A stretch of DNA of 46,860 bases, from assembly GCF_020103755.1 (NCBI RefSeq), contig NZ_JAHSQD010000009.1:1-46860 (forward strand), read 5' to 3'. Positions 14,146 through 22,735 of this stretch are shown here, in pieces (within the stretch, counting starts at the first letter, position 1; every line of letters begins with the position of its first letter). Position numbers and translations under genes: made by a program. Source of the stretch: Streptomyces sp. LS1784 (GTDB taxonomy: Bacteria; Actinomycetota; Actinomycetes; Streptomycetales; Streptomycetaceae). The notes under the pieces were generated by a model. That model was not told the origin of the DNA, searched no databases, and saw only the letters and a list, made by a program, of their open reading frames with translations.

Positions 14146-15201
14146 ATGAGGATTCTGGTCACCGGCGGTGCCGGGTTCATTGGGTCGGCGGTCGTACTGG
14201 CCCTAGCGACGGCGGGCCACGAGGTCCGCGTTCTGGACGCACTGCTGCCCGCCGTCCACCCCTCCGGAGTGATGCCCAGCCTGCCGGACGACGTGGAGCT
14301 GCGGCACGGCGACGTGCGGGATGCGGTGGTGGTTGAGCAGGCACTGGCCGGTGTGGACGCGGTCTGCCACCAGGCGGCGATGGTGGGCCTGGGGCTGGAC
14401 CTCGACGACGCGCCCGCCTATGCCGGCTGCAACGACCTCGGCACAGCGGTCCTGCTCTCCGCGATGGCGCGTTCGCACGTGCGGGACCTGGTGCTCGCCG
14501 GGTCCATGGTGGTCTACGGGGAGGGCCGGTACCGGTGTCCGGTGCACGGGGACGTCTCGCCCGGTCCGCGGCATCCGGACAACCTGGACGCCGGCCTGTT
14601 CGAGCCGCCGTGCCCGCGGTGCGGCGCTGAACTGAGCCCCGGGCTGGTGGCAGAAGACGCCCCGGTCGACCCGCGCAACGTGTACGCGGCCACCAAGCTG
14701 GCCCAGGAGCACCTGGCCTCCGCCTGGGCCCGCGCCTGCGGGGGACGCGTACTGACGCTCCGTTACCACAACGTCTACGGGCCGGGCATGCCACGCGACA
14801 CGCCGTACGCTGGGGTCGCTTCCCTGTTCCGCTCGGCCCTGGCCCGAGGCAAGGCACCGCGGGTGTTCGAGGACGGCGGTCAGCGCCGGGACTTCGTCCA
14901 CGTCCAGGACGTGGCCGATGCCAACGTCGCCGCGCTCGCTGCCGTTGGCGGCCGGCCCCCAGGCAGCGCCCGGGCGTACAACGTGGGCAGCGGCGAGGTC
15001 CGGACGATCGGCGAGATGGCCTCGGCGCTCGCCGCTGCCCACGGGGGGCCGATGCCGGTAGTGACGGGCGAGTACCGGCTCGGCGACGTCCGGCACATCA
15101 CCGCGGACTCCTCGCGGCTGCTTGCGGAACTCGCTTGGCGGGCCCGGGTGGCCTTCACGGACGGCATGAGGGAGTTCGCGGCGGCACCGCAACGTGCCTG
15201 A
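14146..15201 (+). CDS. NAD-dependent nucleotide-sugar epimerase/dehydratase (extended SDR)
   Basis: A 351-residue extended SDR. It has the NAD loop LVTGGAGFIGSAV at the N-terminus and the YxxxK pair in NVYAATKLAQEH, with the upstream Ser in LAGSMVVYGEG. Substrate-side blocks are LRYHNVYGPGMPRDTPYAG, GGQRRDFVHVQDVADAN and YNVGSGEVRTIGEMA. An insertion carries four possible metal ligands (RCPVHGD and EPPCPRCGAEL), as in dTDP-rhamnose 4-epimerase-like proteins. It likely interconverts a nucleotide sugar for the glycosyltransferases further along (15936, 17971). The ATG at 14146 puts the Rossmann loop at the usual position. The exact sugar is not readable. Confidence 0.9.
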   Translation: MRILVTGGAGFIGSAVVLALATAGHEVRVLDALLPAVHPSGVMPSLPDDVELRHGDVRDAVVVEQALAGVDAVCHQAAMVGLGLDLDDAPAYAGCNDLGTAVLLSAMARSHVRDLVLAGSMVVYGEGRYRCPVHGDVSPGPRHPDNLDAGLFEPPCPRCGAELSPGLVAEDAPVDPRNVYAATKLAQEHLASAWARACGGRVLTLRYHNVYGPGMPRDTPYAGVASLFRSALARGKAPRVFEDGGQRRDFVHVQDVADANVAALAAVGGRPPGSARAYNVGSGEVRTIGEMASALAAAHGGPMPVVTGEYRLGDVRHITADSSRLLAELAWRARVAFTDGMREFAAAPQRA

Positions 15202-15203
15202 CG

Positions 15204-15765
15204 TCAGCTTCGGGCAGCGGGAAGGACGATCTCGAAGCAGCAGCCCCCGGCGGTGTTGTGCACCCGGGCCCGACCGGCATGGGCCTCGACGATGCCGCGG
15301 ACGATGGAGAGCCCAAGTCCGGCACCGCCCCCGCCCGGTTCCTGGGGGCTTCCGGGGTCGGCCGGGCGAGGAGTGCGGGCGGTGCTGCCACGCCACCCCG
15401 TCTCGAACGCCCGAGGCAGGTCCTGTTCCGGGATGCCGCCGCAGCCGTCGGTGACCGAGAGCACCAGCTCGTCCCCCCTTGGCGGTGAGCATGACGACCG
15501 GCAGGTCGGCACCGCCCTCGGCGGGCCGCAGCCTGCGCAGGATCTCCAGGCCGTCGATCCCGGGGAGCATGAGGTCCGGAACCAGCAGGTCCGGGCGGTG
15601 GGCGGGGGCCAGGGCGAACCCCTGCGGGCCGTCGGCGGCCCGGTCGACGCGGTGACCCGCCCGAGTGAGGTAGCCGGCCACGACCTCGGCCACGGTCGGG
15701 TCGTCACCGATCACCAGGACGCGGCAGGACGACGGTGATCCCCCTGTGGTGGGGCGGTCGTTCAC
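15204..15765 (-). pseudogene. Collapsed two-component system: receiver fused to histidine-kinase ATPase tail
   Basis: From a GTG at 15765 one frame encodes a response-regulator receiver (CRVLVIGDDPTVAEVVAGYL, phospho-acceptor Asp in DLLVPDLMLPG, Lys in VVMLTAKG). At about 15485 it shifts to another frame that encodes the end of a histidine-kinase ATPase (VTDGCGGIPEQDLPRAFETG, GGGGAGLGLSIVRGIVEAHA, then CCFEIVLP). The regulator's DNA-binding domain and the kinase's sensor, HisKA and N box are missing. A deletion has thus joined two adjacent genes, out of frame. Neither protein can function. Its site between sugar genes suggests a lost local regulator. Confidence 0.75.
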
Positions 15766-15935
15766 CTTGCCGAGGATACGACCCCCCGGCCACGGCGGGG
15801 TCGCCCACCGGGACCGGCGTCCGCGTTCCGTGAGATCCCCGAGATCCCCCGAACGGGCCCCGCCGGACAGACGTGGCACTTCCACAAGGGCGCGGTTCGG
15901 TCCCGACGGGACCGCCCGCGGTTAGCGTGACCGGC

Positions 15936-17276
15936 GTGACTTCTCCCCTCCCTCCCCCACCGGTCGCCGATGTGGTCCTGCCCTGCCTGGACGAATCCGG
16001 GGCCCTGCCGTGGGTGCTCGGACGCATCCCTCCCGGCTGGCGGGCGATCGTCGTGGACAACGGCTCCCGGGACGGCTCCGCCGAGCTCGCCCGCTCCCTC
16101 GGCGCGACCGTGGTCGAGGAACCGAGGCGCGGCTTTGGCGCCGCCTGCCACACCGGGCTGCGCGCCGCCACCGCCGACCTGGTCTGCTTCCTCGACTGCG
16201 ACGGCTCGCTCGATCCCGCCCAACTCCCCCGGGTCGTCGCACCGGTGCTGGACGGTGCGGCCGACCTGGTGCTCGGCCGCCGCCGGCCGGCCACCGCCGG
16301 TGCCTGGCCGGTGCACGCCCGCCTCGCCAACGCCGTCCTCGCCCGACGGCTGCGGGCCCGCACCGGCGCCCCGCTGCACGACCTCGGTCCGATGCGGGCC
16401 GCCCGCCGGGAGCAGCTGCTGGCCCTGGGCCTCGGCGACCGACGCTCCGGCTACCCGCTGGAGATGGTCCTCGCAGCCTCGGCCGCCGGGCTGCGGATCG
16501 CCGAGACCCCCGTCGACTACCTGCCACGCGCGGGCCGGTCCAAGGTCACCGGCACCGTGCGCGGCACCCGCCAGGCCGTTCGCGACATGCGGGTGGTGCT
16601 GGCGGCACCGCCTCCCACGCTGCTGGTGATCGCCAAGGCGCCCGTCCCCGGCCGGGTGAAGACCCGCCTCACTCCGCCCTGCACCCCACCCCAAGCAGCA
16701 GCCCTCGCTGAGGCCGCGCTCGCCGACACCCTGCACACCCTGGCCACGATGCCCGCCGGACGTCGCCTGCTGGTCCTGGACGGCGAACCCGGCGGCTGGC
16801 TACCAGCGGGCTGGGAGGTCGTCCCGCAGCGCGGCGGCGGCCTGGACCGACGGCTGGCCGGCGCCTTCGCGCACGCGGCCCGGCTGGCCCCGGAGGCGCC
16901 CGCGCTGCTGGTCGGCATGGACACCCCGCAGCTGGACGCCGCCACACTGGCCGAGCCGCTGTCCGCCACCCGGCGACCGGGCGTGGACGCCTGGTACGGC
17001 CCGGCGACTGACGGCGGGTTCTGGGCGCTGGGCCTGGCCCGGCCGACCGCGCAGCTGGCCGCCGAGCTCCTGCACGACGTGCCGATGTCCACCCCGGGCA
17101 CGGGCGCGACGCTCCTGCGCCGCATGGCGCAAGCCCGCCTGACCGTCCATCATCTGCCCGTACTGACGGACGTGGACACCGTCGACGACGCCTGGCAGGT
17201 GGCCGCCGAGGCACCGGGAACCCGCTTCGCCGCCCGGCTGCGAACTGTCAAGGCGGCTCCGGAGGTGGCGAGTTGA
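15936..17276 (+). CDS. Bifunctional glycosyltransferase: GT2 domain fused to DUF2064 (GT-A-like) domain
   Basis: About 446 residues. Residues 10-220 are a GT2 family transferase (DVVLPCLDESGALPWVL, AIVVDNGSRDGSAELA, acidic motif CFLDCDGSLD, and SGYPLEMVLAASAAGLRIAE), of the polyprenyl-phosphate type. Residues 230-430 are a DUF2064/TIGR04282 nucleotidyl- or glycosyltransferase-like domain (LLVIAKAPVPGRVKTRL, GMDTPQLDAATL, YGPATDGGFWALGLA, MSTPGTGATLLRRMAQ). GTG at 15936 is chosen; another in-frame GTG lies at 15927 and neither has a strong ribosome site. It overlaps the next gene by 4 bp, implying translational coupling. No membrane segment is seen, so it acts at the cytoplasmic face. Donor and acceptor unknown. 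Confidence 0.88.
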   Translation: MTSPLPPPPVADVVLPCLDESGALPWVLGRIPPGWRAIVVDNGSRDGSAELARSLGATVVEEPRRGFGAACHTGLRAATADLVCFLDCDGSLDPAQLPRVVAPVLDGAADLVLGRRRPATAGAWPVHARLANAVLARRLRARTGAPLHDLGPMRAARREQLLALGLGDRRSGYPLEMVLAASAAGLRIAETPVDYLPRAGRSKVTGTVRGTRQAVRDMRVVLAAPPPTLLVIAKAPVPGRVKTRLTPPCTPPQAAALAEAALADTLHTLATMPAGRRLLVLDGEPGGWLPAGWEVVPQRGGGLDRRLAGAFAHAARLAPEAPALLVGMDTPQLDAATLAEPLSATRRPGVDAWYGPATDGGFWALGLARPTAQLAAELLHDVPMSTPGTGATLLRRMAQARLTVHHLPVLTDVDTVDDAWQVAAEAPGTRFAARLRTVKAAPEVAS

Positions 17277-17926
17277 CGGTCGCCTCACCCTGGGTGGACG
17301 ACCCCTTCGCCGAAGCCGTCCGCACCGGTCGCGGCCCGCTGTGGCTGCGCCGCGAGGACGGCCGGCGGCTGCACCTGGACATCGAGCGCTGGTGCGCACC
17401 GGCGGCCGGCGCCGACCACAGCCTGCTGCTGCGCTGCGCCGACCTGGCCGCACCCGTCCTCGACCTCGGCTGCGGGCCCGGCCGACTGGTGGCCGCGCTG
17501 CTCGCCCTCGGCGTGCCGGTGCTCGGGGTGGATGTGACCAGGGCCGCGGTGGCCCGCACGGTCGGCCTCGGCGGCCCGGCGCTCTGCCGCTCCGTCTTCG
17601 ACCGCCTGCCCGCCGAGGGCCGTTGGGGTGCCGCGTTGCTCGCGGACGGCAACCTCGGCATTGGCGGCGACCCGGACGTCTTGCTCCGTCGGGGCGCCGA
17701 ACTCGTCACCCCGGAAGGGCTGCTGCTGGTCGAGGTGGAGCCGGAGGAGGTGGACGAGCGCGCCGTCGTCCGGGTGGAGGGGCCGGACGGACGGCTCGGC
17801 CCGGCCTTCCCGTGGGCCCGCCTCGGTGCAGTCGCCACCTTGCGGCGGGCCCGCGCCGCGGGCCTCGCCGAGGCCGAGCGCTGGACCTCGCACGGCCGCC
17901 GCTTCCTCGCGCTGCGCAAGGGATGA
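17273..17926 (+). CDS. Class I SAM-dependent methyltransferase
   Basis: A 217-residue methyltransferase. Motif I is clear (VLDLGCGPGRLVAALLALGV), followed by GVDVTRAAV and ALLADGNLGIGGDPDVLL, which takes the place of the motif IV region. The start is a TTG whose TGA overlaps the stop of the upstream glycosyltransferase, so the two are coupled. It probably modifies the same product as the transferase. A hairpin at 17938-17963 follows. Confidence 0.85.
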   Translation: MTVASPWVDDPFAEAVRTGRGPLWLRREDGRRLHLDIERWCAPAAGADHSLLLRCADLAAPVLDLGCGPGRLVAALLALGVPVLGVDVTRAAVARTVGLGGPALCRSVFDRLPAEGRWGAALLADGNLGIGGDPDVLLRRGAELVTPEGLLLVEVEPEEVDERAVVRVEGPDGRLGPAFPWARLGAVATLRRARAAGLAEAERWTSHGRRFLALRKG

Positions 17927-17937
17927 GCCGTCGGCCG

Positions 17938-17963
17938 CCCCAGGGCGTCCCCACGCCCCGGGG
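17938..17963. terminator. Hairpin between convergent genes, likely bidirectional terminator
   Basis: CCCCAGGGCGT (17938-17948), loop CCCC, ACGCCCCGGGG (17953-17963): an 11-bp stem with one mismatch. It lies in the 44-bp gap between the convergent methyltransferase and glycosyltransferase genes. No T-run, as is common in high-GC actinomycetes. Confidence 0.6.
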
Positions 17964-17970
17964 CGCCCCG

Positions 17971-19341
17971 TCAGGGTTTCGTCATCTCCGGCACCGCACC
18001 GCGCATCGACCGGCCCGACGCACCACTCGCCCGACCGCGCACCGCCGACACCATGAGCACGCACGCCAGGGCGGCCCCGTACGCGGCACGCTGGGCGTCC
18101 TCCCCGCCCACCAGGTAGAGCACCTGCCCGGCCGCCGGTACCGCCAGCCACTCCCACCGTCCGTCCAGCGCGACCAGGGCGACCACCAACAGTCCGTACC
18201 AGGGGTAGCTCGGCGCGACGAGCATCAGTGCGGTCCCGGTCACCAGGAGCGCGCCGCGCCAGGGCCGGGCGGGGTCACCGTACCGCAGCACCCACAGCAC
18301 GACCGCCGCCAGCACCAGGGCGGCCGCCCACGGGACCCACCGGTCGGGCAGCAGCACCCGCAGCAGGCCGAACCGTTCGAGGTGTCCCTGCTCGTACCCC
18401 TCCTCCCGCAGGTAGCCGGGCAGGTATCCCAGGACGCCCACGCCGGAGACCGCGACGTACGGGAGGTAGGCCGCCACGAAGGTCCCGAGGACCGTCGCGG
18501 CGAGCACCAGGTCGCTCCTCGTCGGCCGCCGGGCCAGCAGCCCGGACACTGCCCCGGGCAGGGCGAGTGCCGGCAGCAGCTTGGTCGCGACCGCCGCGCC
18601 GAGCAGGGCGCCACCGGCACCGGCCCGTCGGCGGGCCGCACAGGCCAGTCCGGCCACCAGGAGGAGCGCACCGAGGGTGTCGACGTGAGCGTCGTTGACC
18701 GCCCAGATCGTCACGCCCGGGCACCAGCCCCACAGCGCCGCCCGCCGCCGCCCGCCGGTGGCGAGCAGCACCCCGGTGGTGGCGACCGCCAGCAGGGCAC
18801 CACCGACCTGCACGCCGCGCACCCCGTCGCCGAAGAGGTGCGCGACGAGGAACCACGCCTCCGCGACCGGCGGGTAGACGGTGTGCACGGCGGGCCGGTT
18901 GATCCGGGTGCAGTCCCCGGCCGCGGTCCTCCGCTCGTCCCAGGCCGTGCACCCGTCCCCGGCCGGGAACAGGCCCGTGTCGCGCAGCCGGAGCAGCGCC
19001 AGGTCGTCCGGTGCGTGCGCGTACGGGGAGACTCCGGCCGCCTGGACCCGCCCGTCCCACACGTACCGGTAGGCGTCGTCGCTGGTGCGCGGCGGTGCCA
19101 GCAGTCCGGCCCCGGCGACCAGGATGCTCCCGATCAGCACCAGCGGCGCCACCTGACGGTCGGCCACCTTCCGCAGCAGGAACAGCCCGAGCGCGAACAG
19201 TGCGGCGTCGAGGACGTACCAGGCGTGGAGCGGCGACCGGTCGGCGAGCGTCCCGCCGCCGGTCACGGTCAGCGCGAGGCCCGCCACCAGGGCGGCGAGA
19301 GCGAGCGCGCAGGGCAGGACGGTACGGGTCCGGTCAGTCAC
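17971..19341 (-). CDS. Polytopic membrane glycosyltransferase, GT87 (DUF2029)-like
   Basis: A 456-residue integral membrane protein with roughly ten to twelve hydrophobic segments. An acidic loop after the early helices reads TSDDAYRYVWDGRVQAAG, the position where GT-C mannosyl- and arabinosyltransferases carry their catalytic Asp residues. The next loop has RINRPAVHTVYPPVAEAWF, also typical of GT87. It would transfer a sugar from a polyprenyl-phosphate donor outside the membrane. It starts with GTG at 19341, overlapping the 3' end of the upstream phosphorylase by 8 bp, so the two are translationally coupled. It is convergent with the GT2 operon, which could supply its lipid-linked donor. Confidence 0.82.
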   Translation of the reverse strand: MTDRTRTVLPCALALAALVAGLALTVTGGGTLADRSPLHAWYVLDAALFALGLFLLRKVADRQVAPLVLIGSILVAGAGLLAPPRTSDDAYRYVWDGRVQAAGVSPYAHAPDDLALLRLRDTGLFPAGDGCTAWDERRTAAGDCTRINRPAVHTVYPPVAEAWFLVAHLFGDGVRGVQVGGALLAVATTGVLLATGGRRRAALWGWCPGVTIWAVNDAHVDTLGALLLVAGLACAARRRAGAGGALLGAAVATKLLPALALPGAVSGLLARRPTRSDLVLAATVLGTFVAAYLPYVAVSGVGVLGYLPGYLREEGYEQGHLERFGLLRVLLPDRWVPWAAALVLAAVVLWVLRYGDPARPWRGALLVTGTALMLVAPSYPWYGLLVVALVALDGRWEWLAVPAAGQVLYLVGGEDAQRAAYGAALACVLMVSAVRGRASGASGRSMRGAVPEMTKP

Positions 19342-20185
19342 CCGGGACGCCGGGAAGGCCGGTCGTCAGGCCGTCCAGGGCGTGCGGGCAAGGGCACTCC
19401 CGGTCGACGGGCAGGGCCTCCAGCGCCTTGAACAGCACGGTGCGCAGCCGGTCGACATTGCGGGCGAAGACCTCCAGCACCTCCGCGTGGGTAACGCCCT
19501 CACCGCTCTCCACACCGGCGTCGTGGTCGGTGACGAGGGCCAACGACGTGTAGCAGAGACCGAGTTCACGCGCCAGCACGGCCTCCGGGTGCCCGGTCAT
19601 ACCGACCACCGACCAGCCGTTGGCGCCGAACCAGCGGGACTCGGCCCGGGTGGAGAAGCGCGGCCCCTCGATCACCACCAGGGTGCCGCCGTCCACCGGC
19701 TCCCAGGCCGCCGCGCGCGCCGCGTCCAGGGCCGCCCGTCGCCCGGCCGGGCAGTACGGGTCGGCCATCGACACGTGCACCACCTGCGGCACCGACCCGT
19801 CCGGCAGCGGCCGCCCGTCGTAGAAGGTCTGCACCCTCCCCGAGGTCCGGTCCACGAACTGGTCCGGCACCAGCAGCGCCCCCGGCCCGTACTCCGGCCA
19901 CAGCCCGCCCACCGCGCACGGCCCGAGCACCTGCCGCACGCCCAGCGAGTGCAGCGCCCAGAGGTTGGCCCGGTAGTTGATCCGGTGCGGCGGCAGACCG
20001 TGGCCACGCCCGTGCCGGGGCAGGAAGGCGACCCGGCGGCCGGCCACCTCGCCCAGGAACAGCGCGTCGCTGGGCGGTCCGTACGGCGTGTCCACGCGCA
20101 CCTCGACCACCTCGTCCAGCAGCGCGTACAGCCCCGAGCCGCCGATCACGCCGAGCTCGGCCCGCAAGGAGTTCTGACGCTTCAT
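19334..20185 (-). CDS. 5'-methylthioadenosine (or methylthioinosine) phosphorylase
   Basis: A 283-residue PNP/MTAP-family enzyme. Phosphate- and ribose-binding blocks are visible: LGVIGGSGLY, FLPRHGRGHGLPPHRINYRA, IEGPRFSTRAESRWF, VGMTGHPEAVLARELGLCYT and SLALVTDHDAGVE. It splits 5'-methylthioadenosine with phosphate into adenine and methylthioribose-1-phosphate in methionine/polyamine salvage. Methylthioinosine cannot be excluded as the preferred substrate. The ATG at 20185 is chosen; a GTG three codons upstream (20194) is equally placed relative to an AGAGGTAG ribosome site. It heads a two-gene unit with the GT87-like gene, a pairing with no obvious metabolic logic. Confidence 0.9.
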   Translation of the reverse strand: MKRQNSLRAELGVIGGSGLYALLDEVVEVRVDTPYGPPSDALFLGEVAGRRVAFLPRHGRGHGLPPHRINYRANLWALHSLGVRQVLGPCAVGGLWPEYGPGALLVPDQFVDRTSGRVQTFYDGRPLPDGSVPQVVHVSMADPYCPAGRRAALDAARAAAWEPVDGGTLVVIEGPRFSTRAESRWFGANGWSVVGMTGHPEAVLARELGLCYTSLALVTDHDAGVESGEGVTHAEVLEVFARNVDRLRTVLFKALEALPVDRECPCPHALDGLTTGLPGVPGD

Positions 20186-20264
20186 CACCTGCACCTACCT
20201 CTCGTCCGAAGAACGTCGCGACCACTGTAGGAGCCGGTCGGGACGGAACCCACGAAGCACGGTC

Positions 20265-20768
20265 CTACGATTCGCGGACGCCGCGCGCACGGCGGCCGGA
20301 TCGCCCGGCTCGACGGGCGCGGCGGAGTCTGAACGCGAGGCCGGCGGCGGCGCCGCCGAAGAGGACCCCGGCGATGGCGAGCCACCGGCCGAGGTAGACG
20401 TCCGCCGACATCCCGGTCGCCCCCGGGTAGGGCTCGGGCAGGTTGAGGATCAACGGGAACCAGACGAGCAGCAGGAGGCCCGACAGGAATACCGGTACCC
20501 GCAGGTAGTTGATCCAGGGCACGGTCGGCATCGGCTCGGGAAGGCGGCGCAGCACGGACCGGGCCGAGAGATCGGCGATCGAGTAGAGCGGGAGCAGGAT
20601 CAGGTCGTGGGCGACGGCCGCGCCGACGAACCAGACCGCCACCGCGAGGGGCCGTGCAGTCACCAGGCGCTCGACCGCGAAGCCGGTGAGGGCGAAGGAG
20701 GCGAGGAGCGCGAGCAGGTGCAACGGCCGCGCGCCGTACCAGCGGGCGAAGGATGTGCGTCGGTCCAT
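20265..20768 (-). CDS. Membrane protein with four predicted helices, partner of the molybdopterin oxidoreductase
   Basis: A 167-residue protein with four hydrophobic segments (LHLLALLASFALTGFAV, AVWFVGAAVAHDLILLPLYS, VPVFLSGLLLLVWFPLIL, LAIAGVLFGGAAAGLAF). His residues inside or next to helices (HLLALL, AHDLILLP) could bind haem, but this is not established. The ATG at 20768 lies 2 bp after the stop of the oxidoreductase gene, so they are cotranscribed. It may be the membrane anchor or electron-transfer partner. Conserved family of unknown function. Confidence 0.7.
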   Translation of the reverse strand: MDRRTSFARWYGARPLHLLALLASFALTGFAVERLVTARPLAVAVWFVGAAVAHDLILLPLYSIADLSARSVLRRLPEPMPTVPWINYLRVPVFLSGLLLLVWFPLILNLPEPYPGATGMSADVYLGRWLAIAGVLFGGAAAGLAFRLRRARRAGRSGRRARGVRES

Positions 20769-20770
20769 CG

Positions 20771-22126
20771 TCACGTCCTGAAGGTCAGCCGGCGGACCCA
20801 CTTCGTGTTGTTCACGCCCGGGTTGGCGGGGACGATGATGCGGGCGGGATAGCCGTGATCGAGCGAGAGGTCGACTCCGTTGACGTGCAGGGCGAGCAGG
20901 GAACGCGGGTCCCGGATCTGATTGCCGCGCAACACCACGGAGGAGTACGGGCCGGGCGGCTGCACCGACTCCACGAGCACGTCCGTCGCGTCGGGGAGCC
21001 CGGCCACGGCGGCGAGGTCGGCGAGCCGCAGTCCGCTCCAGTGCTGGTCCGTGGTGGACCAGCCCTCCACACAGGCGATCGGCAACTGGGCGGACCGCTG
21101 CCGCATCGCGAGCAACTGCTCCCGGGTGAACACCTGCACCGGCCCGGCGCCGTGCACTTCCAGCCGCCAGTCCGGGCCGACCATCGCCGCCGAGATGCCG
21201 ACGGCGGCGGCCGTCTTGTTGATCTGGAAGCCGTTCGGTCCGTCCCCGGGCTCACGGCCGTGCGGCGCCAGCAGTGCGGTGGCACGGGTCCAACCGCCGA
21301 TGCTCTGCCCGGCGGTGACGACGAACAGGGCCAGGGAGCCCGCGCCCACCAGTGCGAGTGCGCCGCGCCGGGCGATCGTCGGCGGGGCGGGATCCACCGC
21401 CACGAGGCCGTCGGTGTCCGGCGGTTCGGGCCGGGTGCCGGCGACGCCGGTGCGCAGCTCGCCCCACAGCGAGCGCGACCCCAGGGCGCGGACCAGCCTG
21501 CCGAGCTTGAGCGCGACGTGGATGACGAACGCGGCGATGAACACCCACGCCCCGTAGAAGTGCAGGGTGTAGAAGGACCCCGGGAAGACGTAGTAGAGCT
21601 GGATGTTGAGGATCCCGGTCACGAATTCGAAGACCGCCCCGCCGACCAGCATCAGCAGCGACAGCCGCTCCAGGGCGTGGGCGGCGCTGCGTACGGGCGG
21701 CCACTCGAACAGCTTCGGGATCACCGACCACAGCTTGGCCAGTACGACCGGTACCAGGACGACGCCGAGCGTCACGTGCACCCCCTGGGTGAGCCGGTAG
21801 AGCCAGGCCGGGTGGGTGGGCCAGTCGAAGAGGTAGAAGCCCAGCAGGCCCTTGTCCGGTGTCTGATCGTTCAGCGGGCCGAGGTCGGGGTTGTAGGCGG
21901 CGTAGGACAGCGCCCCGGTCACGAACAGGATCGGGATCCCGACGAGCAGTACCAGCCCGAAGACCGAGGTCAGCCACGGCCCGCGGATCGGACTGCGCCA
22001 GAACCCTGGCCGAAACGGCCCGGGCGGCGCGGGCATCCGCCCGGGTCCGTGTGCGACCGTCGACAGCACGGCACCGACCGCAGCCCGGGCTCGCTCCCAG
22101 AGCCGTCCACCATCGCACCGAGCCAT
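20771..22126 (-). CDS. Molybdopterin oxidoreductase fused to a cytochrome b561-like membrane domain
   Basis: A 451-residue protein. Residues about 40-240 contain membrane helices with spaced His residues (WLYRLTQGVHVTLGVVLVPV, FYTLHFYGAWVFIAAFVIHV), as in b-type cytochrome domains. Residues about 270-450 are a sulfite-oxidase-fold molybdopterin domain with the molybdenum-ligand Cys in LPIACVEGWSTTDQHWSG, then LRLADLAAVAGLPD and the closing HGYPARIIVPANPGVNNTKW. The start at 22126 (ATG) is preferred to further upstream frames that lack family sequence. Electrons from an oxidised substrate would pass to the b-haem domain or the reverse. Substrate unknown. It pairs with the small membrane protein just downstream. 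Confidence 0.87.
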   Translation of the reverse strand: MARCDGGRLWERARAAVGAVLSTVAHGPGRMPAPPGPFRPGFWRSPIRGPWLTSVFGLVLLVGIPILFVTGALSYAAYNPDLGPLNDQTPDKGLLGFYLFDWPTHPAWLYRLTQGVHVTLGVVLVPVVLAKLWSVIPKLFEWPPVRSAAHALERLSLLMLVGGAVFEFVTGILNIQLYYVFPGSFYTLHFYGAWVFIAAFVIHVALKLGRLVRALGSRSLWGELRTGVAGTRPEPPDTDGLVAVDPAPPTIARRGALALVGAGSLALFVVTAGQSIGGWTRATALLAPHGREPGDGPNGFQINKTAAAVGISAAMVGPDWRLEVHGAGPVQVFTREQLLAMRQRSAQLPIACVEGWSTTDQHWSGLRLADLAAVAGLPDATDVLVESVQPPGPYSSVVLRGNQIRDPRSLLALHVNGVDLSLDHGYPARIIVPANPGVNNTKWVRRLTFRT

Positions 22127-22470
22127 CACCTTCGACCGCCTCCAACCACTCGGGAACCCCTGGACCGCGGCACGCCGGCCTGCGACCCGGGAAAGAACGG
22201 CGGCTACCGGCTCTCCGCGCCACCGTGGAACGTCTGCTGGCAGCGGCTCGCCGGACAGCCAATCACCCACAACGGAGCGGCCCCGGCAAAGCCACACAGG
22301 ACCGGTGGAGACGTCACCCGTACGGCCGCTTCCGAACCGGGACACGGGCCTCTGCCGTGACCGGCAGCCCCAGCCGTCACGAACGCTCGGCATCGGGTCT
22401 TCCGGCATCCCAGGAGCCGCCCCAGAACCCAGGGCCGTTTCAGAGTCCGGTGATCTTGTGAGTGTGCTGG
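22127..22470. other. Upstream region of the oxidoreductase and edge of the transposon nest
   Basis: No gene is supported in these 344 bp. They hold the promoter region of the oxidoreductase (minus strand) and, from about 22431, what looks like the terminal sequence of an ISAs1-type element (CAGGGCCGTTTCAGAGTCCG). The second copy of that terminus is not seen, which fits the truncated transposase that follows. Confidence 0.35.
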
Positions 22471-22735
22471 TCAGGCGATGCCGAGGAGGTCGAGCGGGCG
22501 GCTGAAGGGCTCGTAGGAGGCGTGCCGGAGGCCGGCGGCGATGTTACGGTGCCCGTGCTGCCGCAGCGTATTGATCGCCAGGTTGCGCAGGGTCGCCATG
22601 TTCTCGGGTCCACGGCCGGTACGGATCTTCGAGGCGTCCTCGGCGAAGGTGGTGTCGCGGACCCGGCGGAGGATCTCGGTGCCGTGGCGGTGGGCGTCGG
22701 GGATCTGGGCGAGCGCGGTGTCGAGCACAAGCTGC
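22471..22735 (-). pseudogene. ISAs1-family transposase, C-terminal fragment
   Basis: The minus-strand frame ends with DASKIRTGRGPENMATLRNL, then AINTLRQHGHRNIAAGLRHA and LDLLGIA before the stop. G.GP.N.A.LRNLAI..LR..G..NIA..LRH is the signature end of ISAs1 transposases. The frame is intact only for about 65-85 residues. At about 22735 it passes into an IS3-type gene on the other strand, so the element was truncated by a second transposon. Confidence 0.68.

Noticed and set aside
14203-15885. 560-codon minus-strand frame across the epimerase and receiver
   Set aside because: Only its first 100 codons (the receiver) are real; the rest is the shadow of the epimerase.
20753-22360. 535-codon plus-strand frame opposite the molybdopterin oxidoreductase
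   Set aside because: Shadow of the real minus-strand gene; composition is dominated by Arg, Gly, Pro and Gln.
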